This document shows, in pieces, positions 33,201-42,783 of a DNA stretch of 64,000 nucleotides. Source of the DNA: Paracoccus binzhouensis (GTDB taxonomy: Bacteria > Pseudomonadota > Alphaproteobacteria > Rhodobacterales > Rhodobacteraceae); assembly GCF_016446475.1 (NCBI RefSeq), contig NZ_JAEHFP010000003.1, forward strand, positions 40,568 through 104,567, written 5' to 3'. The notes beneath the pieces are model-generated. The model did no database searches. It worked only from the letters and a program-made list of their open reading frames with translations, and was not told the origin of the DNA. The position numbers were made by a program, and so were the translations under genes. How positions within the stretch are numbered: position 1 is the stretch's first letter; every line of letters begins with the position of its first letter.

Positions 33201-34231
33201 ACCAGGATGGCGTGAAGAAGATCGGTTTCCTGTCCTTCGGCCATTGGTCGGACGAGCCCGCCTCGCAGACCCGCAGCGCCCAGGACGTGCTGCTGCAATC
33301 CATCGACCTGGCCCAGGGCGCCGAGGGGCTGGGCGCGGACGGCGCCTATTTCCGCGTGCATCATTTCGCCCGCCAGCTTGCCTCGCCCTTCCCGCTGCTG
33401 GCGGCGGTCGGCGCGCGCACGAAACGCATCGAGATCGGCACCGCCGTCATCGACATGCGCTACGAGAACCCCTTCTACATGACCGAGGATGCGGGCGCCG
33501 CCGACCTGATCGCGGGCGGGCGGCTGCAGCTCGGCATCTCGCGTGGCTCGCCCGAACAGGTGATCGAGGGCTGGCGCTATTTCGGCTATCGCCCGGCCGA
33601 GGGGGAAAGCGATGCCGACATGGCCCGCCGCCATGCCGAGGTCCTGCTGCAGCTTCTCGAGGGACAGGGCTTCGCGCCGCCGAACCCGCGGCCGATGTTC
33701 CCGAACCCGCCGGGCCTCTTGCGGCTCGAGCCGCATTCGCCCGGCCTGCGCGACCGCATCTGGTGGGGCGCGGCCTCGAACGCCACGGCGCAATGGGCGG
33801 CGCGGCTGGGCATGAACCTGCAAAGCTCGACGCTGAAGGATGACGAGAACGGCAAGCCCTTCCACGTCCAGCAGGCCGAGCAGATCCGCGCATATCGCGA
33901 AGCCTGGGCGGCGGCCGGGCACAAGCGCACGCCCCGCGTCTCGGTCAGCCGCTCGATCTTCGCGCTGATGGACGACCGCGACCGGATGTATTTCGGCCGC
34001 GGCGGCAAGGAAAGCGACCAGATCGGCTTCATCGAGGAGACCCGCGCGATCTTCGGCCGCGGCTATGCGGCCGAGCCCGAGCGGCTGATCGAGGAGCTGC
34101 GCGGCGACGAGGGCATCGCCGAGGCCGACACCTTGCTGCTGACGGTGCCGAACCAGCTGGGCGTGGACTACAACCTGCATGTGATCGAGGCGATCCTGAA
34201 ACATGTCGCCCCGGCCCTGGGCTGGCGCTGA
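33197..34231 (+). CDS. LLM-class flavin-dependent oxidoreductase
   Basis: A 344-residue luciferase-like TIM-barrel flavoenzyme, starting from GTG 33197 inside the overlap with the LysR stop. Blocks include ADGAYFRVHHFARQLASPFP (the RVHHF region of LLM enzymes), LAAVGARTKRIEIGTAVIDM and GGRLQLGISRGSPEQVIEG. It uses FMNH2 or F420-like flavins to oxidise small organics; the substrate is unknown. Context suggests a role with aromatic or quinone compounds. Confidence 0.88.
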   Translation: MNQDGVKKIGFLSFGHWSDEPASQTRSAQDVLLQSIDLAQGAEGLGADGAYFRVHHFARQLASPFPLLAAVGARTKRIEIGTAVIDMRYENPFYMTEDAGAADLIAGGRLQLGISRGSPEQVIEGWRYFGYRPAEGESDADMARRHAEVLLQLLEGQGFAPPNPRPMFPNPPGLLRLEPHSPGLRDRIWWGAASNATAQWAARLGMNLQSSTLKDDENGKPFHVQQAEQIRAYREAWAAAGHKRTPRVSVSRSIFALMDDRDRMYFGRGGKESDQIGFIEETRAIFGRGYAAEPERLIEELRGDEGIAEADTLLLTVPNQLGVDYNLHVIEAILKHVAPALGWR

Positions 34232-34308
34232 ATGCCGGTGCGGCAGGGCCTTGTCCCCCTCCGGCACCAAGCTAGGCTGGAACCTGAAACCGGCGGACGG
34301 GGGAACCG

Positions 34309-36093
34309 ATGGCAGGAGAGATGACGGCCGCCGCGGCGGCGGCAAGCGAGGCGGCGGGCCATGGCGGCGGCCCCGACATTCTCGGCGTGGTGGTGTTGCT
34401 GGCGGCCGCGGTGATCGCGGTGCCGATCTTTCGCAAGCTGGGATTGGGCGCGGTGCTGGGCTACCTGGCCGCCGGGCTGGCCATCGGCCCCTACGGGCTG
34501 GGGTTCTTCCACGATCCGCAGTCGATCATCCATGTCGCCGAGCTTGGCGTGGTGCTGTTCCTGTTTGTGATCGGGCTGGAGATGCAGCCCTCGCGGCTCT
34601 GGACGATGCGGGGCGAGATCTTCGTGCTGGGCTTTGCGCAGGTGCTTCTGGCCATCGCCGTGCTGACCTGCGTCGGGCTGGCGCTCGGCTTTCCGGTCGC
34701 GGCCAGCTTCGTCTCGGGCACCGGCTTCGTGCTGACCTCGACCGCCATCGTCATGCAGATGCTGGCCGAGCGCAATGAAATGGCCCTGCCCAAGGGTCGC
34801 CGCATCATCGCCATCCTGCTGTTCGAGGACCTGGCCATCGTGCCGCTGCTGGCGCTGGTCGCCTTCCTTGCCCCGGGAGGCGAGGAGGTCACCCTGCCCG
34901 CCCGGATGATCGCTATTGCCATCGGGCTGGGCTGCATCGGCGCGCTGGTGCTGGCGGGCCGCTACCTGCTGAACCCGATGTTCGGCCTGCTGGCGCGGTT
35001 CGGCGGGCGCGAGGTGATGGCGGCGGCGGCGCTGCTGGTGGTGCTGGGCGCAGCGCTGCTGATGCAATGGGGCGGGCTGTCGATGGCGATGGGCGCCTTC
35101 CTGGCCGGGGTGCTGCTGTCCGAATCCAGCTTCCGCCACCAGCTCGAGGCGGATGTCGAGCCGTTCCGCGGCCTGCTGTTGGGGCTGTTCTTCCTGGGCG
35201 TCGGCATGGCGCTGGACCTGCGGATCATCGCCCAGAACTGGGGGCTGATCGCCCTCTGCGTGCCGGCCTACATGGTCCTGAAGATGCTGGTGATCTACGG
35301 CACCGGCCGGGTGCTGGGTGCCGGCCGGTCCGAGGCGCTGGAGCGCGCCGTCCTGATGGCGCAGGGCGGCGAATTCGCCTTCGTGCTGTATTCCAGCGCC
35401 ATGCAGGCCGGGATCATCAGCGGCCAGGACAACGCGGTGCTGACCGCCATCGTGATCGTCTCGATGGCGCTGACGCCGCTGCTGGTCATCCTGCACGACC
35501 GGCTGGCGCCGAAGCCCGCCCCGTCGCTGGAGGGCGTCGAGGCCGCGCAGGGGCTGGAAGCGCGGGTGCTGATGATCGGTTTCGGCCGCATGGGCCAGAT
35601 CATCAGCCAGCCGCTGATCGCGCGCGGCCATTCCATCTCGATCATCGAAAGCAATCCGCAGACCATTCGCGACGCCGACGAATTCGGCTTCAAGGTCTGG
35701 TATGGCGACGGCTCGCGGCTGGACGTGCTGCATGCCGCCGGCGCCGCCGAGGCCAAGCTGATCGTCGCCGTGGCCGGCGACAGGCGGGCCGTGACCCGGA
35801 TCGTCGAACTGGCCAAGCACGAATTTCCGCTGGTCCCGGTCATCGCCCGCGCCTTCGACCGCGAGCACGCGCTGGAACTGGTCGAGGCCGGGGCCGACTA
35901 CCAGCTGCGCGAGACGCTGGAAAGCGCCTTCGCCATGGGCCGCGAGGCGCTGCTGCGGCTGGGCGACGATCCCGAGGCGGTCGAGGAGGTCATGGAGGAC
36001 ATCCGCGGTCGCGACATGGAGCGGTTCGAGATGGAATGCCTGGGCGGCATCTTCGCCGGCCGCGACCTGCTGCTCGGCAATCGCAAGAGCTAG
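34309..36093 (+). CDS. KefB/KefC-type cation:proton antiporter (CPA2) with TrkA-N domain
   Basis: A 594-residue protein. About twelve membrane helices (residues about 25-400) begin ILGVVVLLAAAVIAVPIF; helix-rich blocks include VLFLFVIGLEMQPSRLW and FVLTSTAIVMQMLAERNEM. Residues about 420-535 are a TrkA-N/RCK domain (VLMIGFGRMGQIISQPLIAR). CPA2 antiporters of this layout export potassium in exchange for protons and are often gated by glutathione adducts. It lies next to the electrophile-detoxification and kdp/kup genes. GGGGGAA ribosome site. Confidence 0.9.
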   Translation: MAGEMTAAAAAASEAAGHGGGPDILGVVVLLAAAVIAVPIFRKLGLGAVLGYLAAGLAIGPYGLGFFHDPQSIIHVAELGVVLFLFVIGLEMQPSRLWTMRGEIFVLGFAQVLLAIAVLTCVGLALGFPVAASFVSGTGFVLTSTAIVMQMLAERNEMALPKGRRIIAILLFEDLAIVPLLALVAFLAPGGEEVTLPARMIAIAIGLGCIGALVLAGRYLLNPMFGLLARFGGREVMAAAALLVVLGAALLMQWGGLSMAMGAFLAGVLLSESSFRHQLEADVEPFRGLLLGLFFLGVGMALDLRIIAQNWGLIALCVPAYMVLKMLVIYGTGRVLGAGRSEALERAVLMAQGGEFAFVLYSSAMQAGIISGQDNAVLTAIVIVSMALTPLLVILHDRLAPKPAPSLEGVEAAQGLEARVLMIGFGRMGQIISQPLIARGHSISIIESNPQTIRDADEFGFKVWYGDGSRLDVLHAAGAAEAKLIVAVAGDRRAVTRIVELAKHEFPLVPVIARAFDREHALELVEAGADYQLRETLESAFAMGREALLRLGDDPEAVEEVMEDIRGRDMERFEMECLGGIFAGRDLLLGNRKS

Positions 36094-36665
36094 GCGCACG
36101 CGATCTCGATCAGCCACAGATCCGCGGCCGGGGGCAAGGGCAGCGCCGCCTCGGCCCCCTCGCAGAACAGCGCGTCGCGCGGCTGCAGCGCCACGGCCTC
36201 GCCCGCGTATTCCAGCGCGACCGGCGCAATGGCCAGCAGCAGCCGCCATTCCGGCACGGTGTCCCAGGGATCGGCGGCCGCTCCGGCCAGCCGTGCCAGC
36301 CGGTGGGTGAAGGCGCCGCGCCGGGTCATGACGTTCAGGTCGCTGATGGGTCCCGCCAGCAGCCGGGCCGAGGTCGGCACATCCGCCGGAAAGCCCAGCG
36401 GCGCCGAGTCCGGAGTCAGCCGCTGCACCGGCCGGCCCTGCACCTGCAGCTCGATCCCCTCGCCGGTCAGCACTGCCAGCGTGCGGTCGATCTGCGGGAA
36501 GAGCGAGAAATCGCCGTCCTCGGTCACCCCGGCCATGCTGACGCGCCAGCCGAATTCGGCCAGCCCGGCGTCCTGGGGATGGACGGCGATCTCGACCGTC
36601 TCGCCGCGGCCGTTCTTCCAGGGCATGCGGCGATGATCGGCGGCGCGCAGGATGCGGCAGGTCAT
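36090..36665 (-). CDS. HutD/Ves family protein
   Basis: A 191-residue cupin-like protein of the HutD/Ves family. N-terminal RRMPWKNGRGETVEIAVHP and WRVSMAGVTEDGDFSLFP are the family signature. Members are linked to histidine utilisation or cold response, but the molecular role is unsettled. Its start overlaps the kdpE stop (ATGA, 36662-36665), and its stop overlaps that of the convergent antiporter gene by four bases. The odd placement behind kdpE is worth noting. Confidence 0.88.
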   Translation of the reverse strand: MTCRILRAADHRRMPWKNGRGETVEIAVHPQDAGLAEFGWRVSMAGVTEDGDFSLFPQIDRTLAVLTGEGIELQVQGRPVQRLTPDSAPLGFPADVPTSARLLAGPISDLNVMTRRGAFTHRLARLAGAAADPWDTVPEWRLLLAIAPVALEYAGEAVALQPRDALFCEGAEAALPLPPAADLWLIEIACA

Positions 36666-37366
36666 GGGGGCTGTCCTCCTTCGGCGGCGGGGGCCCAGCG
36701 ATAGCCGATGCCGGGCTCGGTCAGGATCAGTTCGGGCCTTGCCGGGTCGCGTTCCAGCTTCTGGCGCAGCTGCCCGATGAAAACGCGCAGATAGGGCACG
36801 TCATCGACATGCGCCGGCCCCCAGACCAGTTGCAGCAGCCGGTGATGCGTCATCACCCGGCCGGCATTGCCGGCCAGCGCCGCCAGCAGGTCGAATTCCT
36901 TGGGCGTCAGCCGCAGCGGCTCGCCGTCACGGCTGACCTGATGCGCGGCCAGGTCGATCACCAGCCCGCCCTGGCGGATCTGTTCCGCCCGCGCGGCGCG
37001 GCGCGGCCGCAGGCTGGCGCGCAGCCGGGCCAGCAACTCGCCGATGCCGAAGGGCTTGGCGACGAAATCGTCGGCGCCGAGGTCAAGCGCCATGATCTTC
37101 TCCATCTCCTGGTCATGGGCCGAAAGCACGATCACCGGCAGGTCCGAGCGCAGCCGCAACCGCTCGATCACCTCCTTGCCGTTCATGTCCGGCAGGCCGA
37201 GATCGAGGATCATCAGGTCCGGCTCCTGCGCCGCGACCTGGGCCAGCGCCTCGATGCCGGTGGCGGCAAGGCAGGTGTCGTAACCGGCCGCGACCAGCGC
37301 ATGGCCCAGGAACCGCTGGATCTGCGGCTCGTCGTCGACAACCAGGATCAGGCGCCTTTCCCTCAT
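36662..37366 (-). CDS. kdpE: KdpE-type response regulator (OmpR family)
   Basis: A 234-residue OmpR/PhoB-class regulator. The receiver domain has acidic residues in LILVVDDEPQIQRFL, the phospho-acceptor in MILDLGLPDMNG (near residue 55) and lysine in DDFVAKPFG. The C-terminal winged helix includes LTPKEFDLLAALAGNAGRV and YLRVFIGQLRQKLE, as in KdpE. It overlaps kdpD by four bases (37363-37366). kdpFABC is not in this window. Confidence 0.9.
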   Translation of the reverse strand: MRERRLILVVDDEPQIQRFLGHALVAAGYDTCLAATGIEALAQVAAQEPDLMILDLGLPDMNGKEVIERLRLRSDLPVIVLSAHDQEMEKIMALDLGADDFVAKPFGIGELLARLRASLRPRRAARAEQIRQGGLVIDLAAHQVSRDGEPLRLTPKEFDLLAALAGNAGRVMTHHRLLQLVWGPAHVDDVPYLRVFIGQLRQKLERDPARPELILTEPGIGYRWAPAAEGGQPP

Positions 37367-38967
37367 GCCGCGGCCTGGCCGTCCGGATTGCCCGGATCAT
37401 CTGCCGGCAGTGGCAGGCGGATCGCCAGCAGGGCGCCGCCCGAGACGCTGCGCGCCGCAGTCATGCGCCCGCCAAGCGCCCGGGCGATGCCCTTGCAGAT
37501 CGGCAGGCCCAGCCCGGCACCGGGCGGCGCGCCCACCGCCTCGTCCGAGGCCAGCCATTCGGCGATGGCGGGTGGCAGGCCGCGGCCGCTGTCCGAGACC
37601 GCCAGCACCAGTTCCCGCCCCTCCGCGCGCCCCTCGACCGCGCCGGTCACGCGGATGGGGCCGGGCGTGTATTTCACTGCGTTCTCGACCAGATTGAACA
37701 GCGCCTGTTCCAGGAGCCCCGCCTCGGCCCGGATCATCGGCAGCGGCGCCAGCTCTGCCGCGATCTGCGCCCGCGGCCAGCTGCGCCGCGCCCGCGTCAC
37801 CGCCGCCTGGACGGCGTCGCCCGCATCGACCCAGGCCATCTGTGCCGCGATCCCGGCCTGCAGCCGGGTCAGTTGCAGCAGCTTCTCGACATAGCGGGCC
37901 AGGCGCTCGGATTCCTCCTCGATCGCTGCCAGCAGGTCGGTCTGCGAGGCCGGGGGCAATGTCGCGCCCAGCTCGCGCAGCGTCGTCACCGCGCCCAGGA
38001 TCGTGGCCAGCGGCGTGCGCAAGTCATGCGACAGCGAGGAGAGCAGCGCCGCCCGCGTCTCCTCGGTGACGGCGCGGCGGCGCTCGGCCTCGGCCGCCTC
38101 GGCCAGGGCCAGGCGCTGCAGCGCCTGCTCGGACTGCCGCAGCACCACCTCGATGGTCTTCTCGCGCCAGTCCCTGTCGCTGCGATCCGGGTCCAGCCGG
38201 GCATGGCCCAGCACGATGCCGCGCTGGCCGCCCATGCCGTCGCTGACGCTCAGCGGATAGAAGCTCAGCCGCGAACCGCTCCAGCCGCGGGCGGCGGCCA
38301 GCTCGGCCCGGCCGCGGCGAAAGGCGATGTCGGCGGCGTCCAGGTCGCTGGCCTCGGGCAGGTGGTCGGCGGGCTCGGCGGCCAGAAGCTGCAGCTGCCC
38401 GCCCTCGGCCCGCAGCGCCACTGCCGGGCCCTGCGACAGGCCGTGCAGGTGGCGCAGCGCGATGCGCGCCACGTCCTCGGTGCTCTTGGCCCCGGCCAGG
38501 TCGCCGCTGACGCGCGACACCACCTCGAGCGCCGCCGCCCGGCCCTTGGCCGCGTCCACCTGTTCGCGCAGGCGCCCGGCCAGGATGCCGGCCAGGCCCG
38601 CCGACAGCAGGAAGACGGCCAGAGTGATCAGGTCCTGCGGCCGGGCGATGTGCAGGGTGAAATGCGGCTCGACGAACAGGTAGTTGAAGGCGGCGATGGC
38701 GCCGAGCGCGCTGGCCAGTCCGACCCAGAAGCCGAAGGCGGCGGCGCTGACCAGCACCGCGGTCAGGAACAGCAGGATCGAGACGTTCTCGGGCAGCAAT
38801 TCATGCAGCCGGTCCGCCGCCAGCGTCACCGCCGCCAGCAGCGCCGCCGCGCCCAGGAACCCGACCGGCCGCGGCGCTGTCATCCAGCGACGGTCGTCGG
38901 GCGGCAAGGGGGGCGGGTCGAACTTGTCCATGAGCGGATCTGGCGCGAGGACGGGGCCCTTGTCCAT
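37363..38967 (-). CDS. kdpD: Short KdpD-like sensor histidine kinase
   Basis: A 534-residue kinase, against about 890 in E. coli KdpD. It lacks the N-terminal KdpD and universal-stress domains and begins almost at the DUF4118 four-helix membrane block (residues about 33-130, including FNYLFVEPHFTLHIARPQDL). Then a GAF-like region, the HisKA box LSHDLRTPLATILG near residue 314, and ATPase boxes NLVENAVKYTP, DSGRGLPP and GAGLGLPICKG. Paired with kdpE. An inner ATG at 38931 is possible. It faces kup. Confidence 0.9.
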   Translation of the reverse strand: MDKGPVLAPDPLMDKFDPPPLPPDDRRWMTAPRPVGFLGAAALLAAVTLAADRLHELLPENVSILLFLTAVLVSAAAFGFWVGLASALGAIAAFNYLFVEPHFTLHIARPQDLITLAVFLLSAGLAGILAGRLREQVDAAKGRAAALEVVSRVSGDLAGAKSTEDVARIALRHLHGLSQGPAVALRAEGGQLQLLAAEPADHLPEASDLDAADIAFRRGRAELAAARGWSGSRLSFYPLSVSDGMGGQRGIVLGHARLDPDRSDRDWREKTIEVVLRQSEQALQRLALAEAAEAERRRAVTEETRAALLSSLSHDLRTPLATILGAVTTLRELGATLPPASQTDLLAAIEEESERLARYVEKLLQLTRLQAGIAAQMAWVDAGDAVQAAVTRARRSWPRAQIAAELAPLPMIRAEAGLLEQALFNLVENAVKYTPGPIRVTGAVEGRAEGRELVLAVSDSGRGLPPAIAEWLASDEAVGAPPGAGLGLPICKGIARALGGRMTAARSVSGGALLAIRLPLPADDPGNPDGQAAA

Positions 38968-38971
38968 GGTC

Positions 38972-38988
38972 TTTACGATTTCCTTACA
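38972..38988 (+). promoter_or_regulatory. KdpE-box-like sequence between kdpD and kup
   Basis: TTTACGATTTCCTTACA (38972-38988) resembles the E. coli KdpE site TTTATACTTTTTTTACA as I recall it: 12 of 17 positions agree, including the outer TTTA and TTACA. It lies just before the kdpD start and about 93 bases before kup, oriented toward kup. Binding is inferred. Confidence 0.5.
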
Positions 38989-39080
38989 TCCTTTCCGGGA
39001 ATCCCTGTCGATCCCTTACGCGGCGCCGCCACATGCTGCGCCTTCTGCCGGAGGTGATTCCGGCGCTTGGGAATGAACGC

Positions 39081-40982
39081 ATGGCAAGTCTGGATACCCA
39101 CATGCCCGATGAGGCGCCGCGCCGCGCCGGGCTGTTGTCGCTGTCGCTGGCTGCGGTCGGGGTCGTCTATGGCGACATCGGCACCTCGCCGCTCTACGCC
39201 TTCCGCGAGGCGATGCATGCCGCCGGCGCCAGCCATGGCGGCGTCTCGCGCGCGGACGTGCTGGGCGTGCTGTCGCTGATCGTCTGGGCGCTGGCGCTGG
39301 TGGTGACGGTGAAATACATCCTGATCCTGCTGCGCGCCGACAACCAGGGCGAGGGCGGCACGCTGTCGCTGCTGGCGCTGGCGCAGCGCGCCATGGGGCG
39401 GCAGCACCGGCTGGTGCTGGCCCTGGGCCTGATCGGCGCGGCGCTGTTCTATGGCGATGCGGCGATCACCCCGGCGATCTCGGTCCTGTCGGCCATCGAG
39501 GGGCTGAAGCTGGTCACGCCCGGCGTGGACCCGTTCATCGAGCCCATCGCCATCGCCATCATCATCGCCCTGTTCCTGGTGCAGAACCACGGCACCGAGG
39601 CGGTGGCGCGGTTCTTCGGGCCGGTGATGCTGGTCTGGTTCATGGTCATGGCCGCCGGCGGTATCCACTGGATGGTCCAGGATCCCGAGGTGCTGGCGGC
39701 GCTGAACCCGGCTCATGCCCTGCGCTTCCTGCTGCAGAACGGCCGGCTGGGCCTTGTCGTGCTGGGCGCGGTGTTCCTGGCGGTGACCGGGGCCGAGGCG
39801 CTTTATGCCGACATGGGCCATTTCGGCCGCAAGCCGATCCAGGTGGCCTGGCTGGTAGTGGCTTTCCCGGCCCTGCTGCTGACCTATTTCGGCCAGGGCG
39901 CGCTGCTGCTGTCGCGTCCCGAGGCCATGGCCAACCCCTTCTTCCACCTGTTCCCGTCCTGGGCATTGCTGCCGGTGGTGATTCTGGCGACGCTGGCCAC
40001 GATCATCGCCAGCCAGGCCGTCATCACCGGCGCCTATTCGCTGACCCAGCAGGCGGTGCAGCTGCGCATGCTGCCGCGGATGAAGATCCGCCACACTTCG
40101 GACGAACACCAGGGCCAGATCTACATGCCCGGCGTCAACCGCTGGCTGATGCTGGCGGTGCTGGCGCTGGTGCTGCTGTTCGGCTCGTCCTCAAGCCTCG
40201 CCTCGGCCTACGGCATCAGCGTGACCGGGACCATGGTGGTGACGGCGCTGCTGGCGACCATCGTGATCTGGAAGCACTGGAAGCTGCCGCTGTGGCTGGC
40301 GACGGCGATCATGCTGCCCTTTCTGGTGCTGGACCTGACCTTCCTGGGCGCCAACCTGATCAAGATCGGCGAGGGCGGCTATGTGCCGCTGGGCATCGCC
40401 GCCGCGGTGCTGATCACCATGACCAGCTGGATGCGCGGCACCGCCATCGTGCTGGCCAAGGACCGCGAGGCCGAACTGCCGCTGGGCGCGCTGCTGGCGC
40501 AGATCGAGAAATCCGATTCCATCGCCACGGTTCCGGGCACGGCGGTGTTCCTGACCTCGACGCCGGATCTGGCGCCCTCGGCGCTGCTGCACAGCCTCAA
40601 GCATTTCAAGTCGCTGCACGAGCAGAACGTGATCCTGACCATCACCACCGCCGAGGTGCCGCATGTCCCCCCGGCCGAGCGGGTGCGGATCGAAGACCTC
40701 GACGAACGCTTCCGCCGCGTCACCCTGGTCTATGGCTATGCCGAGGAACCCGACGTGCCGGAGGCGCTGCTGCAATGCCGCCGGCAGGGCTGGAAATTCG
40801 ACATCATGGCGACCTCGTTCATCCTGTCGCGGCGGCGGCTGCGGATCTCGACCCGCTCGCGGGTGCCAAGCTGGCAGGGCAAGCTGTTCATCGCCCTGTC
40901 GCGCAATGCCGCCGCCGCCTCGGACTATTTCCGCATCCCGGCCGGCCGGGTGGTCGAGATCGGGGCGCAGATGAACATCTGA
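39081..40982 (+). CDS. kup: Low-affinity potassium transporter Kup
   Basis: A 633-residue KUP/HAK/KT transporter. The family signature VGVVYGDIGTSPLYAFREA starts near residue 25, followed by about 12 membrane segments (GLIGAALFYGDAAITPAISVLSAIEG, LADMGHFG-type block ALYADMGHFGRKPIQ). A cytosolic C-terminal domain ends in GRVVEIGAQMNI. It imports potassium with protons. ATG 39081 is preferred; an in-frame ATG at 39033 adds 16 residues without a ribosome site. Divergent from kdpD. Confidence 0.94.
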   Translation: MASLDTHMPDEAPRRAGLLSLSLAAVGVVYGDIGTSPLYAFREAMHAAGASHGGVSRADVLGVLSLIVWALALVVTVKYILILLRADNQGEGGTLSLLALAQRAMGRQHRLVLALGLIGAALFYGDAAITPAISVLSAIEGLKLVTPGVDPFIEPIAIAIIIALFLVQNHGTEAVARFFGPVMLVWFMVMAAGGIHWMVQDPEVLAALNPAHALRFLLQNGRLGLVVLGAVFLAVTGAEALYADMGHFGRKPIQVAWLVVAFPALLLTYFGQGALLLSRPEAMANPFFHLFPSWALLPVVILATLATIIASQAVITGAYSLTQQAVQLRMLPRMKIRHTSDEHQGQIYMPGVNRWLMLAVLALVLLFGSSSSLASAYGISVTGTMVVTALLATIVIWKHWKLPLWLATAIMLPFLVLDLTFLGANLIKIGEGGYVPLGIAAAVLITMTSWMRGTAIVLAKDREAELPLGALLAQIEKSDSIATVPGTAVFLTSTPDLAPSALLHSLKHFKSLHEQNVILTITTAEVPHVPPAERVRIEDLDERFRRVTLVYGYAEEPDVPEALLQCRRQGWKFDIMATSFILSRRRLRISTRSRVPSWQGKLFIALSRNAAAASDYFRIPAGRVVEIGAQMNI

Positions 40983-41013
40983 GACGGAGCCCGACGGGCA
41001 GGCGTGGCGCGGT

Positions 41014-42783
41014 TCAGTCGATCCGCGCCAGCGCCGCGCCGAAGCCCAGCACCTCGCCCTGCGCGGCGATGCGGGTCAGCCTGCCCGGTCGATGCGCCTC
41101 GATGCGGGTCTCCATCTTCATCGCCTCGATGACGGCGACGACCTGGCCCGGCTCGACCTCGGCCCCGTCCTCGACCTGCCACAGGGTCAGCGTGCCGGGG
41201 ACCGGGGCGGTCAGCAGGGCCGCATCCGCCTCGGCCTCCGCCTGTGGGACGGCAGCGCCGCCGCCCGCGGGCAGCGCCGCCAGCAGGTTCGCGGGCAGGC
41301 CCAGCTCGTGGCGCCTGCCGTCGATCTCGATGGCGAGGCGCATGAGCGGCTCCTGCGCAGCCGGCGCGACGCGGGCATGGGGCGCGACCGCCTCGGCCAG
41401 CGCCTCGGCGAAATCGGTCTCGATCCAGCGGGTATGGACGCGGAAATCCCCGTCCTCGGCGCAGAAATCCGGCTGGGCCAGCACCGCGCGGGCAAAGGGC
41501 AGCACCGAGGCCACACCCTCGATGCGGAATTCGCGCAGCGCCCGTTCGGCGCGCTGCAAGGCCTCCTGCCGGGTGGCGCCGGTGACGATCAGCTTGGCCA
41601 TCAGCGAATCGAAGCTGCCCGGCACCACCGAGCCTGAAGCGACGCCGCTGTCCACGCGGATGCCCGGCCCCGAGGGCGCATCGAAGACCTCGACCGGCCC
41701 GGGAGTGGGGAGGAACCCCCGGGCCGGGTCTTCCGCATTGATGCGGAACTCGATGGCATGGCCGCGCGGCTCGGGCACCGTCTCGTCGGCCAGCCTTGCG
41801 CCTTGCGCCACGCGGATCATGGCGCGCACCAGGTCGATGCCGGTGGTTTCCTCGGTCACCGGATGCTCGACCTGAAGCCGCGTGTTCACCTCGAGGAAGG
41901 AAATCGTGCCATTGGCCGAAAGCAGGTATTCCACCGTCCCGGCGCCCGAATAGCCGGCATGGGCGCAGATGGCGCGGGCGGATTCGTGGATGCGGGTGCG
42001 CTGCTCGTCGGTCAGGAACGGGGCCGGCGCCTCCTCGACCAGCTTCTGGTTGCGGCGTTGCAGGGAACAGTCGCGGGTGCCGATCACCTTGACGGTGCCG
42101 TGCTTGTCGGCCAATACCTGCGCCTCGACATGGCGCGGGCGATCGAGGAACTGCTCGATGAAGCATTCGCCGCGGCCGAAGGCGGTCAGCGCCTCGCGGG
42201 TGGCGGATTCGAACAGCTCCTCGACCTCCTCCAGCCGCCAGGCGACCTTCATGCCGCGCCCGCCGCCGCCGAAAGCGGCCTTGATGGCGATGGGCAGGCC
42301 GTGTTCCTTCGCGAAAGCCAGCGCCTCGGCAGCGCTTTCGACCGGGCCGGGGGTGCCGGCGACCAGCGGCGCGCCCACGGCTTCGGCGATGCGGCGGGCC
42401 TCGATCTTGTCGCCCAAAGCCTCGATCACCTTCGGGTCGGGGCCGATCCAGATCAGCCCGGCATCCTGCACGGCCTGCGCGAATTCGGCACGCTCGGACA
42501 GGAAGCCATAGCCGGGATGGATGGCATCGGCCCCCGCCGCCTGGGCGATGGCGATGATCTTGCCGGCATCCAGATAGGTCTCGGCGGGCCTGTCGCCCCC
42601 CAGCGCATGGGCCTGATCGGCCATGCGCACGAAGATCGCGTCGCGGTCGGCATCGGCGTAGACGGCAACGCTTTCGATGCCCTCGTCGCGGCAGGCGCGG
42701 ATCACGCGGACGGCGATCTCGCCCCGGTTGGCGATCAGCAGGCGGCGGATGGGGCGGCTGGGGCCGGTGGCAAAGATGGTCAT
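41014..42783 (-). CDS. Biotin carboxylase fused to a biotin carboxyl carrier domain
   Basis: A 589-residue protein. Residues about 14-460 form a complete biotin carboxylase: [20 protein letters not shown] at the N-terminus, ATP-grasp loop [14 protein letters not shown], and [20 protein letters not shown]. The C-terminal ~70 residues are a BCCP domain with the biotinylation motif VIEAMKMET. It carboxylates its own biotin with ATP and bicarbonate. It lacks a carboxyltransferase, but the next gene encodes a PxpB-PxpC fusion whose fold is that of the urea carboxylase transferase part. The stop of this operon faces kup. Confidence 0.93.
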   Translation of the reverse strand: MTIFATGPSRPIRRLLIANRGEIAVRVIRACRDEGIESVAVYADADRDAIFVRMADQAHALGGDRPAETYLDAGKIIAIAQAAGADAIHPGYGFLSERAEFAQAVQDAGLIWIGPDPKVIEALGDKIEARRIAEAVGAPLVAGTPGPVESAAEALAFAKEHGLPIAIKAAFGGGGRGMKVAWRLEEVEELFESATREALTAFGRGECFIEQFLDRPRHVEAQVLADKHGTVKVIGTRDCSLQRRNQKLVEEAPAPFLTDEQRTRIHESARAICAHAGYSGAGTVEYLLSANGTISFLEVNTRLQVEHPVTEETTGIDLVRAMIRVAQGARLADETVPEPRGHAIEFRINAEDPARGFLPTPGPVEVFDAPSGPGIRVDSGVASGSVVPGSFDSLMAKLIVTGATRQEALQRAERALREFRIEGVASVLPFARAVLAQPDFCAEDGDFRVHTRWIETDFAEALAEAVAPHARVAPAAQEPLMRLAIEIDGRRHELGLPANLLAALPAGGGAAVPQAEAEADAALLTAPVPGTLTLWQVEDGAEVEPGQVVAVIEAMKMETRIEAHRPGRLTRIAAQGEVLGFGAALARID

